Notes: generated by a model not told the origin, from the letters alone. DNA of 64,000 nt from Campylobacteraceae bacterium (GCA_900753405.1 CAADYZ010000018.1:1-64000); one strand, 5' to 3'; positions 9,005 through 17,172 are shown, numbered from the stretch's first letter. Numbers and translations are program-made.

Positions 9005-10281
9005 GGACTAAATTCGCCCTGCAACTAGCACTTGCGGGGCTGATGTTGATCGCTATTTTTTCTGCATTGCTTTATAATTATGTCAAAATCACAATGCTGC
9101 AAAGCTCGCTGAATTCACTCAACGCGCAAAAAGATGAGATGGTTGCGTTGGTGACTTCTGGCAAGGCAAACAACTTTGAAGAGGCGTTGGAGCAAATCTC
9201 GCAAAAGCTAGAAGCTAGGAAAATTTCAGCGCAAATTGCTCAAAACGAATTTGGTTTAACCACGCGTAAAGTCGAGCGGTTTGAGGAGGGCGAGGATGTC
9301 TTTTTGCAGGCAAGCTACCCTTTTGGCGAGCAGGTTTTGACGCTTGCTGTGGATGTCTCAGGGCTTAGAATTCTCACAAAGCAGATTTTGGAAAATATCG
9401 TCATTTTAAACATCGCTGTTTTTGCGTTGGTGATTTTTTATGCTATGTTTTTGTCGCGAATTTTGCTCATCCCGCTGAAAACTTTAAGTTTGAGGCTGGC
9501 GAATTTAAACGAGAGGCTTTTGCGTCCGATTAACGAAAATGACATCGCGCTTGAATTTCAGCCACTCGTGAAGGACATCAACGCGTTGATACGGCGGATT
9601 TTGGGCTTTTTGGATTACCAAAAAGAGCTTTTTGTCGGCATCGCTCACGAGCTGAAAACGCCGCTTGCGGTGATGAAAACTAAAAACGAAGTCACACTTT
9701 TAAAGCCGCGCGAGAGTGAAAAATACACCGAGGCTTTGCACGCAAATCTCACGGCGATCGACCAGCTCAACCAAAGCATCACCTCAGTTTTGCAGATCGG
9801 CAGGCTTGAAGGAGCGCAGTTTGAGAAGCCGCAGATGACGGATATGTCAGCGTTTTTGCACGAACAAGCAGTGAATTTCGCGATCCTAGCCCGCGCGGCA
9901 GGGCGTGAGTTTAAGCTAAATCTTAGCAAGAAAAACATCAACATCTTGCTTCAACGCGCACTTTTTCTACACATTTTACAAAATTTCATCCAAAACGCCA
10001 TCAAATTCTCCAACGAAGGCAGCGTGATTGAGCTTAAAACTACCTTCAACGGCGGCGAATTTAACATCATCGTCTTAGACGAAGGCGCGCAAATCGAAGA
10101 AGGAGCGGACATTTTCGCGCCGTTTAAACGATTTGGGCAAAAGGGCGGCGTTGGGCTTGGGCTGTTTTTGGCGAAGTCCGCAGCCGAGGCGATCGGCGCG
10201 CAAATCAGCGTCCAAAACCGCAATGATGGCGTTAGCGGCGTTGTCTCGACCTTGACTTTGTTTGCAAAATGCGACATCTAA
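8983..10281 (+). CDS. cprS: Sensor histidine kinase, CprS-like
   Basis: This is a 432-residue inner-membrane kinase. A transmembrane segment lies near residues 8-30. A periplasmic region of about 115 residues follows, then a second segment near 137-165 and a HAMP-like linker. The H-box is GIAHELKTPLAVM, with phosphoaccepting His222. The ATPase domain shows an N-box (FLHILQNFIQNAIKFS) and a G-box (VGLGLFLAKSAAEAIG). The D-box (VLDEGAQ) is less canonical. The TTG start at 8983 lies inside the regulator gene (22-nt overlap), which implies translational coupling. No ATG precedes the first membrane segment. CprS in C. jejuni affects biofilm and envelope stress; a similar role here is inference. 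The stop runs directly into an iterated-motif half-site. Confidence 0.85.
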   Translation: MLSQKRLRTKFALQLALAGLMLIAIFSALLYNYVKITMLQSSLNSLNAQKDEMVALVTSGKANNFEEALEQISQKLEARKISAQIAQNEFGLTTRKVERFEEGEDVFLQASYPFGEQVLTLAVDVSGLRILTKQILENIVILNIAVFALVIFYAMFLSRILLIPLKTLSLRLANLNERLLRPINENDIALEFQPLVKDINALIRRILGFLDYQKELFVGIAHELKTPLAVMKTKNEVTLLKPRESEKYTEALHANLTAIDQLNQSITSVLQIGRLEGAQFEKPQMTDMSAFLHEQAVNFAILARAAGREFKLNLSKKNINILLQRALFLHILQNFIQNAIKFSNEGSVIELKTTFNGGEFNIIVLDEGAQIEEGADIFAPFKRFGQKGGVGLGLFLAKSAAEAIGAQISVQNRNDGVSGVVSTLTLFAKCDI

Positions 10282-10300
10282 TCAAATTCGGTTTTGACAT
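10282..10300 (+). repeat. Iterated half-site after the kinase stop
   Basis: TCAAATTCGGTTTTGACAT starts at the base following the TAA of the kinase gene and precedes the AAAGGAAAT ribosome-binding site of the methyltransferase gene. Confidence 0.82.
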
Positions 10301-10313
10301 TTAAAGGAAATTT

Positions 10314-11054
10314 ATGAACACTGAATTTTGGCAAAATAAGGCACAGCATTACCCTGTTTTTCAACCAAATTTGAAAGACACGCTTGACATTTTGGCGTTT
10401 TTTGCTGCAAATGGCGTGGATCTAGGCGGCGACCTGCTTGACATCGGCTGCGGGACGGGGCGGTTTGCGTTGCAGCTTGCTTTCACCGCTCGCAGCGTGA
10501 CGGGGGTAGATCTGAGCGAGAGGATGTTAGAAAAACTTCACGCAAAAGCTGCTGAGCTGAGCCTTAAAAACCTCACGACTCACCTTGCAAGTTGGGGTGA
10601 GTTTTGCGCCTCTTGCAACGAGAGTTTTGACGCTATTTTTGCTTCGATGACGCCTGCGCTAGACGACGAAGCGGGGCTTAACAGCGCGTGGCAAAAGAGC
10701 AAAAAACACCTCTGCTACATCGGCTGGCAAAGCTCGCAAAACGAACTTTACGCCAAAATTTACGCACTTTGCGGCGTGACGGGCGGCGGGGTGATGCCGT
10801 TTTGGCGGTTTTTGAAGATGGCTGGTGAGGTGGGGTTTGAGTTTGTGGCGGCAAAGACTTTTTCAAACAAGCGAGTGCATAAAGCGGCTTTTAGCGAGGC
10901 GATGGCGGACTTTAAAAACCAAGTTTTGTTTAAAAAAGGCGAGTTTGACGAGGAGAAGGTCGCGCAGTTTGTGCGTGAGAATAGCCGCGGCGGCGAGTTT
11001 GTGTATGAGTATGAGAGGAAAAATGTCGCCGCAGTTTTTCAAAAACGAAGCTAA
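10314..11054 (+). CDS. Class I SAM-dependent methyltransferase
   Basis: This 246-residue cytosolic protein has the Rossmann-like methyltransferase fold. Motif I is LLDIGCGTGRFALQLA (about residues 41-56). The acidic residue after strand 2 is in VTGVDLSERML. A post-I region (FDAIFASMTPAL) is also visible. The C-terminal part has no recognisable subfamily motif, so the substrate is unknown. The start is ATG at 10314 behind AAAGGAAATTT. It may be cotranscribed with the upstream kinase, 32 nt away. The stop is followed within 6 nt by another iterated half-site. Confidence 0.85.
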   Translation: MNTEFWQNKAQHYPVFQPNLKDTLDILAFFAANGVDLGGDLLDIGCGTGRFALQLAFTARSVTGVDLSERMLEKLHAKAAELSLKNLTTHLASWGEFCASCNESFDAIFASMTPALDDEAGLNSAWQKSKKHLCYIGWQSSQNELYAKIYALCGVTGGGVMPFWRFLKMAGEVGFEFVAAKTFSNKRVHKAAFSEAMADFKNQVLFKKGEFDEEKVAQFVRENSRGGEFVYEYERKNVAAVFQKRS

Positions 11055-11059
11055 ACGGC

Positions 11060-11079
11060 GTCAAATTCGGTTTTGACAA
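11060..11079 (+). repeat. Iterated half-site after the methyltransferase stop
   Basis: GTCAAATTCGGTTTTGACAA lies 5 nt after the TAA of the methyltransferase gene and just before the ThiE-like gene. Confidence 0.82.
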
Positions 11080-11101
11080 CTTGCCTTGTAAAAGTGCGAA
11101 A

Positions 11102-11713
11102 ATGGAGTTTTTTTCTTACGCTATCACCGACCTTTCTTTTGCAAACGAGGCTGGTTTTGAGCGCAAATTTACGCGTTTAAGGGAGGCGGATTTTGTGCTT
11201 TTGCGCCACAAAAGTGCGCCAAATTACTCTGAGTTGGCGCGTAAATTCGCTTCTTTGCGTGGCGAGTTTTTCAAGCCTACAAGCAAGCTACTTTTACACA
11301 ACGATTTCTTGCTTTCGTTGGATTTGGGGCTTGACGGCGTACATTTTTCTGGTGAGAATTTACAAAACATCCCGCTTGCAAAGGAGGCGGCGGCAAGATT
11401 TAGACTGAAAAACGCCTCAAAAACGCAGGGCGCGGCGGAGAAATTTTACATCGTGTATTCAGCTCACACGCCGCAGCAGATCCGCCGTGCGGTGAGTTTG
11501 GGGGCGGACTTTTGCACCTTTTCGCCCGTATTTTTCACGCCAAATAAAGGCGCGGCGATGGGCGTTGAAGCGTTTGGACAGGCAGCACAAGAGTTCGCGC
11601 TCATCGCTCTTGGCGGCGTGGATGATGCGGAGAAGATCTCGCTTGTGAGGCAAAGCGGGGCGGCTGGTTTTGCGGCGATCCGCTACTTTTTGCAACCGCT
11701 GAAAGAGTGCTGA
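11102..11713 (+). CDS. Thiamine phosphate synthase-like (ThiE/TenI) protein
   Basis: This 203-residue TIM-barrel protein belongs to the thiamine phosphate synthase superfamily. ThiE joins the pyrimidine and thiazole moieties of thiamine. TenI is a related thiazole tautomerase or regulator. Visible family landmarks are LLHNDFLLSLDLGLDGVHFS, IVYSAHTPQQIRRAVSLGADFCTFSPVFFTP and IALGGVDDAEKI, matching the phosphate-binding and strand-end motifs. The catalytic assignment between ThiE and TenI is not settled by these motifs. ATG 11102 is chosen; a TTG at 11081 is possible but lies beside the repeat. The Shine-Dalgarno is weak. Confidence 0.75.
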   Translation: MEFFSYAITDLSFANEAGFERKFTRLREADFVLLRHKSAPNYSELARKFASLRGEFFKPTSKLLLHNDFLLSLDLGLDGVHFSGENLQNIPLAKEAAARFRLKNASKTQGAAEKFYIVYSAHTPQQIRRAVSLGADFCTFSPVFFTPNKGAAMGVEAFGQAAQEFALIALGGVDDAEKISLVRQSGAAGFAAIRYFLQPLKEC

Positions 11714-11945
11714 GTGACGAAATTTCAAACCGCCGAGAATTTATTTTTTTTGCTGAAAACCTGCCGAATTTTTTAAACCGCCGCAAATTTTCTAACTTTC
11801 GACTTTTAGTTGGATTGCTGAAAAATTTGCTGACTGCCTAATGTTAGCTAAGCTGCCAAAAACGCCGACTTTTGTCTAAACTGCCACAAATTTGCAAACT
11901 GCCGAATTTTTTAAACCGCCGCAAACTTACTTTTTTGCTAAACCG
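11714..11945. repeat. Degenerate short-repeat gap
   Basis: There is no gene here. The stretch is a loose tandem of units like AAACCGCCGCAAATTT, CTGCCGAATTTTTT and TTTGCAAACTGCC. It resembles 200-400 and parts of 13254-13729. The 3' end of the shortened acnB gene runs directly into this text, so its last dozen codons appear to be repeat-derived. Confidence 0.6.
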
Positions 11946-12647
11946 CTAAAAGCCTGCTGATTTTTTAAAACTGCCGCTTGAATTTTCGGGCTGTTTTGCC
12001 TTTGCGAAAATGCTTTCAGCGCCTAAATTTAAGGCTTCACGCGCTTTTGCGCAAAGTCCGCGCCCGATGATGAGTGGAATTCGCCCGCCAGCGCGAACTT
12101 CGTCCAAAAGTGTATTTGGGCTGAATTCAAATTTAGCGATAACATTGCCGTCCTTTGTCAGCTCGCCTTTTGTGGTGTGAATTTCAAATTCATCGCCCAT
12201 TTCAAGCCCGCTCACATCGCAAACTATCGGCAAAGCCCCGCTGTCTTGGGCGGTGTTGTAAAAAATCGGCGCGATGGTGCTGCCGATGACTATGCCGCCT
12301 GTGCGTTTGTTTGGCACGCCCGCAATGTCCTTGCCTAAATGCCATTGTATCGAGTTTATGGCGGATTTGCGTGATGAGCCTGTGCCGACTACATCGCCTA
12401 TGTAAGCCACTTCGCGCCCGCTTTTTTTAAGCTCGGCGATTTTTTCCAAACTGCCTGCTTGTCGGTTTTTAAGCATAGCCTGCGCGTGCAAGGGTATGTC
12501 GCTGCGCGTAAAGGCATCGCTTGTAGGGCTTAAATCATCGGTGTTTGTTTCGCCAGCGACTTTAAAAGCTACGCATTTGATGACTTCCGGGACATTTTGC
12601 TCTGCTCGTTCTTTGACGGCGTTTTGGTATTGTGCTAAAAATGACAT
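11946..12647 (-). CDS. Drastically shortened aconitase B (swivel domain only)
   Basis: This 233-residue protein matches AcnB only in part. The first 18 residues (MSFLAQYQNAVKERAEQN) match the AcnB start. The next residues jump directly to the swivel domain (VAFKVAGETNTDDLSPTSDA, YIGDVVGTGSSRKSAINS, DEVRAGGRIPLIIGRGL). The HEAT-like N-terminal domain, roughly 150 residues, is missing without loss of frame. Everything after the swivel domain, including the iron-sulphur cysteines and the catalytic domains, is absent. Full AcnB is about 850-870 residues. The tail SSGSFKKSAGF resembles the adjacent short-repeat DNA. A good AAGGAG and ATG remain (12647), so it may be expressed, but it cannot be an aconitase on its own. 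It could be a decaying remnant or a retained stand-alone domain. Confidence 0.82.
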   Translation of the reverse strand: MSFLAQYQNAVKERAEQNVPEVIKCVAFKVAGETNTDDLSPTSDAFTRSDIPLHAQAMLKNRQAGSLEKIAELKKSGREVAYIGDVVGTGSSRKSAINSIQWHLGKDIAGVPNKRTGGIVIGSTIAPIFYNTAQDSGALPIVCDVSGLEMGDEFEIHTTKGELTKDGNVIAKFEFSPNTLLDEVRAGGRIPLIIGRGLCAKAREALNLGAESIFAKAKQPENSSGSFKKSAGF

Positions 12648-12667
12648 TATTTCTCCTTGTTTTTTGC

Positions 12668-12673
12668 TATAAT
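12668..12673 (+). promoter_or_regulatory. Probable -10 element of ogt
   Basis: TATAAT in the context TTTTTGCTATAATTGTATTG lies 35 nt upstream of the ogt start codon, in the 60-bp space between the divergent acnB-fragment and ogt genes. Confidence 0.55.
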
Positions 12674-12707
12674 TGTATTGTAATCGTAACAACAAAAAGG
12701 CAAAAAA

Positions 12708-13253
12708 ATGTTTAAAATGTATTTTGAGTGCGAATTTTTTCAGCTTTTGTTACGAAGTGATGGGCTTGTGCTTGAAAGCGTGGAATTCGTGGGCTTTGGC
12801 GGAGAAAACAAGCCTTGCAAGCTGCTTGAAAGGGCTTGCGAAGAGCTTGCTTTATATTTTGCGGGGCGTTTGCGTAAATTTCAGCTGCCTTTGGCAAAGT
12901 GCGGCACAGCTTTTGAACGCAAGGTGTATCAGGCTTTGAGCGAAATCCCTTACGGGCAAGTGATGAGCTATGCGCAAGTTGCGCGCAAAATCGGCTCTTT
13001 AAACGCTGCTCGTGCGGTAGGAAATGCAAATGCGAAAAACCCTTTGCCTATTTTTGTGCCTTGCCACAGGGTTATCTCAGCTAATGGACTTGGCGGATAT
13101 AGCGGCGGAGTAGGGCTTTTTGAGAGTTTGCAAGGTGCAAATTTGGCTAAAAGTGAGAATTTCAAAGGCAAATTTACTTCACCGCTTGACATAAAACGCT
13201 ATTTGCTTGGGCTTGAAGGCGTGGATTTGAGTAGGATTGAGGGCGAAATTTAA
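12708..13253 (+). CDS. ogt: Methylated-DNA-protein-cysteine methyltransferase
   Basis: This 181-residue suicide repair protein removes alkyl groups from O6-alkylguanine onto its own cysteine. The DNA-binding helix-turn-helix segment is IPYGQVMSYAQVARKIGSLNAARAVGNANAKNP. The active site is FVPCHRVI with Cys119 as the acceptor. The GLGGYSGG loop follows. Between that loop and the final RYLLGLEGV there is an insertion of about 25 residues (LQGANLAKSENFKGKFTSP) not usual in the family. It is divergent from the AcnB fragment with a TATAAT in between. The start is ATG at 12708 after AAAAAGGC. Confidence 0.92.
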   Translation: MFKMYFECEFFQLLLRSDGLVLESVEFVGFGGENKPCKLLERACEELALYFAGRLRKFQLPLAKCGTAFERKVYQALSEIPYGQVMSYAQVARKIGSLNAARAVGNANAKNPLPIFVPCHRVISANGLGGYSGGVGLFESLQGANLAKSENFKGKFTSPLDIKRYLLGLEGVDLSRIEGEI

Positions 13254-13729
13254 ATTGCGCTAAATTCATCGCAATGTTAGGTTTTTACGAAAATTCCTAA
13301 AAATGCGCTCAAAATTCCTGTGAGTTTGGTTGTTTGCGAGTTTGGTTTAGCAGGCGGCTAACTTGTGTTGCGTGGCGATTTTGGTTTGAAAAGTTGAAAA
13401 TCAAGCCAAGTCATCAAAGCGTGAAATCAAATTCGGTTTTGACAATTGCGGCTTTGTAAAAACAGCCTCGCCAAAAAAATCAACCGCAAACTTGCAAACG
13501 CTAAATGTCGTGTTTGCTAAATCAAATTTGACTTTGGCGTTTTGCGAAAGTTTGCAAACTAAACCGCAACTCGCAAAAGACCGCAAACTTGTAAAAACCA
13601 AATTTGACTTTTCAAACGGCGGTTTGTTGGGTTTGTAAATTCAAATTCGGTTGTGACAAATTGGCGTTTGAAAAAGCCGCCTCGCCAAAAACTAAACCGC
13701 AAACCGCCAAAACCGAATTTGGTTTTCCG
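13254..13729. repeat. Non-coding gap rich in iterated motifs
   Basis: No gene is seen. The gap has several iterated-motif copies (around 13425-13447, 13520-13540 and 13638-13662) separated by runs of CCGCAAACTTGCAAAC-like text. Open frames here are short and repeat-coded. Confidence 0.6.
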
Positions 13730-14857
13730 TTAGCAAATTCGCGGCAAAAGCTCGCCTTTTGGCTTTTCTAAAAACCTCTGCGAGCCGTAAAGCGTCTTTA
13801 AGATGACCGCCGCGCGCTTTTTGAGCGGAGTTTTGCTCGGGCTGGCTGCAAGCGTGAAGTCTGGCAAAAACTGCGACTCTTGCGACTGGCAAATTTCGCC
13901 GATGAGCCGCGCGTTTTTGTTGAAGCGTTGCAAAACTTCAAGCGCCTTTTCCGCTTCCGCCGCCTCAACGCAAAGCACGAAAGTGCCTTCGTTTGCAAGT
14001 TCGTAAGGCTCAAAGCCAAAAAGCTCGCAAACGCCCTTGACTTCGTCTTGCACGGCGATTTCCTCTTCGAGGATGAGGATGTCGCGTCCGCTTGCTTCCG
14101 CCCACTCGTTTAGCACAGCTGAAAGTCCGCCGCGCGTGGCGTCTCTGGCGCAAAGCGGTGAGAGTCCAGCCTCAAAAAGCGCGCCTACAACCGCTTTTAA
14201 GCTCGCACAATCGCTTTTTAGCGCACTTTTTAGCCCTTCGCGCTCGGCTAGGATGACCGCGCCGTGCCTGCCGATGTCGCCGCTTAAAAGCACCTTTGCG
14301 CCTGATTTGAGGCGGCTAACGCTGAGCGGTTCGCCCCAAAATTCGCCGATGCCGCTGGTGTTGATGAAGACTTTGTCGCACGCGCCGCGCGGGACGACTT
14401 TTGTGTCGCCGCAGACGACTTTGACGCCATTTTGCGCGCATTCAGTCGCTAGACTGGTGAGGATTTTTTTGAGAAATTCGACTTCAAGCCCCTCTTCAAG
14501 GATGAGCGCGCAGCTTAAAAATTTTGCCGCCGCTCCGCTCATCGCAAGGTCGTTGATCGTCCCGCAAGCGGCGATTTTGCCGATGTCGCCGCCGCTAAAC
14601 TCTGCTGGTGAGACGACAAAGCTGTCGGTTGAAAAAGCGATTTTAACCTCGTTTGACGCGCCTTTTTCCTCGCGGTTCGCGCCCTGCTTGGCTGAATTTG
14701 TCAAAACCGAATTTGACTTGACGCAAAGCGTGGCGCTGTCGTTGTTTGCTCTTAAAATTTCGTTGTCAAAAACACTGAAAATCAAGCCGCCAATCAGCTC
14801 ATTCATCTCCTCGCCGCCGCCGCCGTGCGCGAGTAAAATTTTCTCATTTTTCGCCAT
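13730..14857 (-). CDS. hypE: Hydrogenase maturation factor HypE
   Basis: This 375-residue AIR-synthase-like enzyme makes the CN ligands of NiFe hydrogenases by dehydrating a carbamoylated C-terminal cysteine. The N terminus has the ATP-binding HGGGGEEMNELI. The TRGGLSAVLNEWAEAS segment is conserved. The chain ends in the family's PRIC, with the modified cysteine last. Residues about 46-70 hold an insertion (SNSVLTNSAKQGANREEKG) encoded by an iterated-motif copy, between VFDNEILRANNDSAT and the conserved KIAFSTDSFVV. ATG 14857 follows AAAGGGGG; the GTG 6 nt earlier overlaps that site's spacing. No hydrogenase or other hyp genes are nearby. It follows metK on the same strand by 15 nt. Confidence 0.93.
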   Translation of the reverse strand: MAKNEKILLAHGGGGEEMNELIGGLIFSVFDNEILRANNDSATLCVKSNSVLTNSAKQGANREEKGASNEVKIAFSTDSFVVSPAEFSGGDIGKIAACGTINDLAMSGAAAKFLSCALILEEGLEVEFLKKILTSLATECAQNGVKVVCGDTKVVPRGACDKVFINTSGIGEFWGEPLSVSRLKSGAKVLLSGDIGRHGAVILAEREGLKSALKSDCASLKAVVGALFEAGLSPLCARDATRGGLSAVLNEWAEASGRDILILEEEIAVQDEVKGVCELFGFEPYELANEGTFVLCVEAAEAEKALEVLQRFNKNARLIGEICQSQESQFLPDFTLAASPSKTPLKKRAAVILKTLYGSQRFLEKPKGELLPRIC

Positions 14858-14872
14858 TTTCACCCCCTTTAA

Positions 14873-16060
14873 CTAGCCTTTGAGCCCTTTGAAAAGCTCG
14901 ACTAAATCAAGTTTCTCCCACGGGTAGCTCGCTACGCCGACTTGCCCGCGTGCCGCCACATCCGCGTAAAGGAAGCTCTCTTTGCTCGGCGTGTCTAGCC
15001 CGAATTTTTGCGTGATCCACCGCGGAGTTAGTGGGAAATTTTTACTCACAAACTCAGAAAGTGTGTCGTCACTCACGCCCGAATTCGTTCCCATACAATC
15101 CACGCTAACGCTGATCGGCTCGGCGATGCCGATGGCGTAGCTTAGCTGGACGACGCACTTTTTCGCAAGTCCAGCCGCAACAATGTTTTTGGCGAGATAT
15201 CTCGCGGCGTAAAGCCCGCTGCGATCGACCTTTGTGTAGTCTTTGCTTGACTGCGCGCCACCGCCTATTGGCGCGTAACCGCCGAAGCTATCGACAATAA
15301 GCTTGCGCCCTGTAAGCCCGCTGTCGTGAAGCGAGCTGTGATTGACATACCTGCCTGTTGGGTTGATGAGGATTTTGGTGTTTTCGTCCGTTGGCAGAGC
15401 GGTTTGGGCGATGATCTGCGAGATGATCTGCCTGACTTGACTTATGTCAAGGCTCTCAACGCTCGGTGCGCTGACGACTATTGTGTGGATTTTCTGCGGG
15501 TTGCAAAACTCGAAATTCTCCTTGCTGCCGTAGTCGATCGTGACTTGCGTTTTGATATCCACGCCGAGTTTGTCGGGGTTTGCAAGCGCGTAGTCATAAA
15601 CCGCGTTGCAAAGTTTTCGCGCGTAGTAAATGGCACTTGGCATAAAATTCTCGCACTCGCAGCTCGCAAAACCGAACATTATCCCTTGATCCCCCGCGCC
15701 GATCTCGCCGCCGTCTTGATCCACGCCTTGGTTGATGTCTGGGCTTTGGCGGTTTAAGAAGACATCGATGCTGACCTCGTCTGGGTGCAAACACTGCTCT
15801 TTTGTGAAGTGGCTTTGCTTGGTGTAGCCGATTTTGTCGAGGGCGTCAAGGACGATTTGTCTGTATTGAGCGTGCGAAAGTTCAGCCGCAGTTGTCACCT
15901 CGCCGCCGATGACGATGTGCTTGCCTGCGAGGAAAACTTCGCTTGCAACGCGGGCGTTTTTGTCTTGGGCGAGGATTTTATCCACAATGCTATCGGCGAT
16001 GATGTCGGCGCATTTGTCTGGGTGTCCGGGACTTACGACTTCACTTGTGAAGAGATACAT
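14873..16060 (-). CDS. metK: S-adenosylmethionine synthase
   Basis: This cytosolic enzyme of 395 residues makes SAM from methionine and ATP. The family motifs are plain: SEVVSPGHPDKCADIIADS at the N terminus, GAGDQGIMFGFA, the Gly-rich GGYAPIGGGAQSSKD and the final DVAARGQVGV. Two in-frame ATGs lie near the start. The downstream one (16060) has AAGGA at a 6-nt spacing. The upstream one (16066) abuts the AAGGA directly, so 16060 is preferred. It is followed by hypE with a 15-nt gap. Confidence 0.96.
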   Translation of the reverse strand: MYLFTSEVVSPGHPDKCADIIADSIVDKILAQDKNARVASEVFLAGKHIVIGGEVTTAAELSHAQYRQIVLDALDKIGYTKQSHFTKEQCLHPDEVSIDVFLNRQSPDINQGVDQDGGEIGAGDQGIMFGFASCECENFMPSAIYYARKLCNAVYDYALANPDKLGVDIKTQVTIDYGSKENFEFCNPQKIHTIVVSAPSVESLDISQVRQIISQIIAQTALPTDENTKILINPTGRYVNHSSLHDSGLTGRKLIVDSFGGYAPIGGGAQSSKDYTKVDRSGLYAARYLAKNIVAAGLAKKCVVQLSYAIGIAEPISVSVDCMGTNSGVSDDTLSEFVSKNFPLTPRWITQKFGLDTPSKESFLYADVAARGQVGVASYPWEKLDLVELFKGLKG

Positions 16061-16167
16061 TTGCATTCCTTAAAATTTAATTAAAAACAGCAAATTGTAA
16101 CGATAAACGGCTAAAAATAGGCTTAAAAATAAACTTAAATAACGCTGAATTTCATCTTTTTGGCGAG

Positions 16168-16201
16168 AAATTGTCAAAACCAAATTTGATTTTGACAATT
16201 T
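16168..16201. repeat. 34-bp iterated palindrome between divergent genes
   Basis: The arms AAATTGTCAAAA and TTTTGACAATTT flank CCAAATTTGA, broken by one base pair. It lies between the divergent metK and cupin genes, where a transcription terminator would not be expected. That position suggests a protein-binding or uptake-type site rather than a terminator. Confidence 0.85.
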
Positions 16202-16267
16202 AAGAAAAGTTTTATTTGCAAGTTGTTAAAATAAGACTTTTTAAATCTCATTAAGAAAGGATTAAGG

Positions 16268-16612
16268 ATGTCGAAGCTAAATGTCATCAACTGGCAAAAT
16301 GTCGAATTCGGCGAGAAGATCGAAATTTTGCCTTTGGCTCACAACGCCGCAAGCAAGGAAATTCGCATTGTGATGCCAAAAGATTGCGTGATGAAAGAAC
16401 ATCAAGCGCCGTTTGCGATCTTCGTGCAGGTTTTGCGAGGCAGAATTTGGTTTGCGTGTGGCGAGGAGCGCGTGGAGATGGGCGAGGGCGAGATGGTGAG
16501 TTTGGTGGCAAACGAGCCGCATTCGCTTGGTGGGCTAGAAAATTCGGTCGTGCGGCTGAGTCTTGGCGTGGGCGATAGCGTTGAGAGGGTGAGCAAGGTG
16601 CTAAAACTTTAA
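16268..16612 (+). CDS. Cupin-domain protein
   Basis: This is a 114-residue single-domain cupin. The beta-barrel signature runs through MKEHQAPFAIFVQVLRGRIWFACGEERVEMGEGEMVSLVANEPHSLGGLE. A His in the first motif and a His in the second (EPHSL) are left of the metal-binding set. The usual second His of motif 1 is absent, so metal binding may be weak or altered. The function is unknown. The start is ATG at 16268 after AGGATTAAGG. A hemerythrin gene follows 128 nt downstream on the same strand, a pairing that hints at redox or oxygen-related use. Confidence 0.8.
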   Translation: MSKLNVINWQNVEFGEKIEILPLAHNAASKEIRIVMPKDCVMKEHQAPFAIFVQVLRGRIWFACGEERVEMGEGEMVSLVANEPHSLGGLENSVVRLSLGVGDSVERVSKVLKL

Positions 16613-16740
16613 GGTTTTTGGCGGTTTGAAGCTGGGGTGAAGGCGGCTTTTGAGCGGTTTTTGGCAATTTTTGGCTGGTTGCGTAAAATTTTACGCATTA
16701 TTTTACACAAGATTTTACACATTTTACACAAGGAGAGAAG

Positions 16741-17172
16741 ATGCAGATTCGTGAGTTTATGACAAATGACCACCGCGCCTGTGACGAGCAGTTTGTGGCG
16801 GTTGAAGAGGCGGTTAGTGGCGGGGATTTTGCGGCGGCAAAGGAGGCGTTTGAGGGTTTCAGCGCGCACACGCTGCACCATTTTGAGCAAGAGGAGCTTT
16901 ACTTGTTCGAGGAATTTTCAAGCGCGACTGGGATGCGCGACGGACCTGTTGAGGTGATGAAATACGAGCACGAGCAGTTTCGCACGCTTTTGACGCAGAT
17001 GCGCGCGGCGATCGAAGCGCAGGATGCGGCGGAGTTTTTCGGGCTGAGCGAGGCGGCGATGATCTTGTTGCAGCAGCATAATATGAAAGAAGAGCAGATG
17101 CTTTATAATATGATTCAGATGCATTTGGGCGAGAGGAATGACGAGATTGTGATGCATTTGCAGCAGATGTAG
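16741..17172 (+). CDS. Hemerythrin domain protein
   Basis: This 143-residue four-helix-bundle protein is predicted to hold a di-iron centre that binds oxygen or NO or stores iron. Ligand-type residues appear in the expected order: NDHRACDEQF near the N terminus, HTLHHFEQEE, KYEHEQF and QQHNMKEEQMLY. The length is usual for single-domain members. The start is ATG at 16741 behind AAGGAGAGAAG. The cupin gene is upstream. A long repeat-filled gap follows, with no clear terminator close to the stop. Confidence 0.88.
   Translation: MQIREFMTNDHRACDEQFVAVEEAVSGGDFAAAKEAFEGFSAHTLHHFEQEELYLFEEFSSATGMRDGPVEVMKYEHEQFRTLLTQMRAAIEAQDAAEFFGLSEAAMILLQQHNMKEEQMLYNMIQMHLGERNDEIVMHLQQM

Noticed and set aside
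14037..14876. 279-codon plus-strand open frame opposite hypE
   Set aside because: HypE motifs (HGGGGEE, C-terminal PRIC) are clear on the minus strand; the plus frame is Ser/Pro-rich without features.
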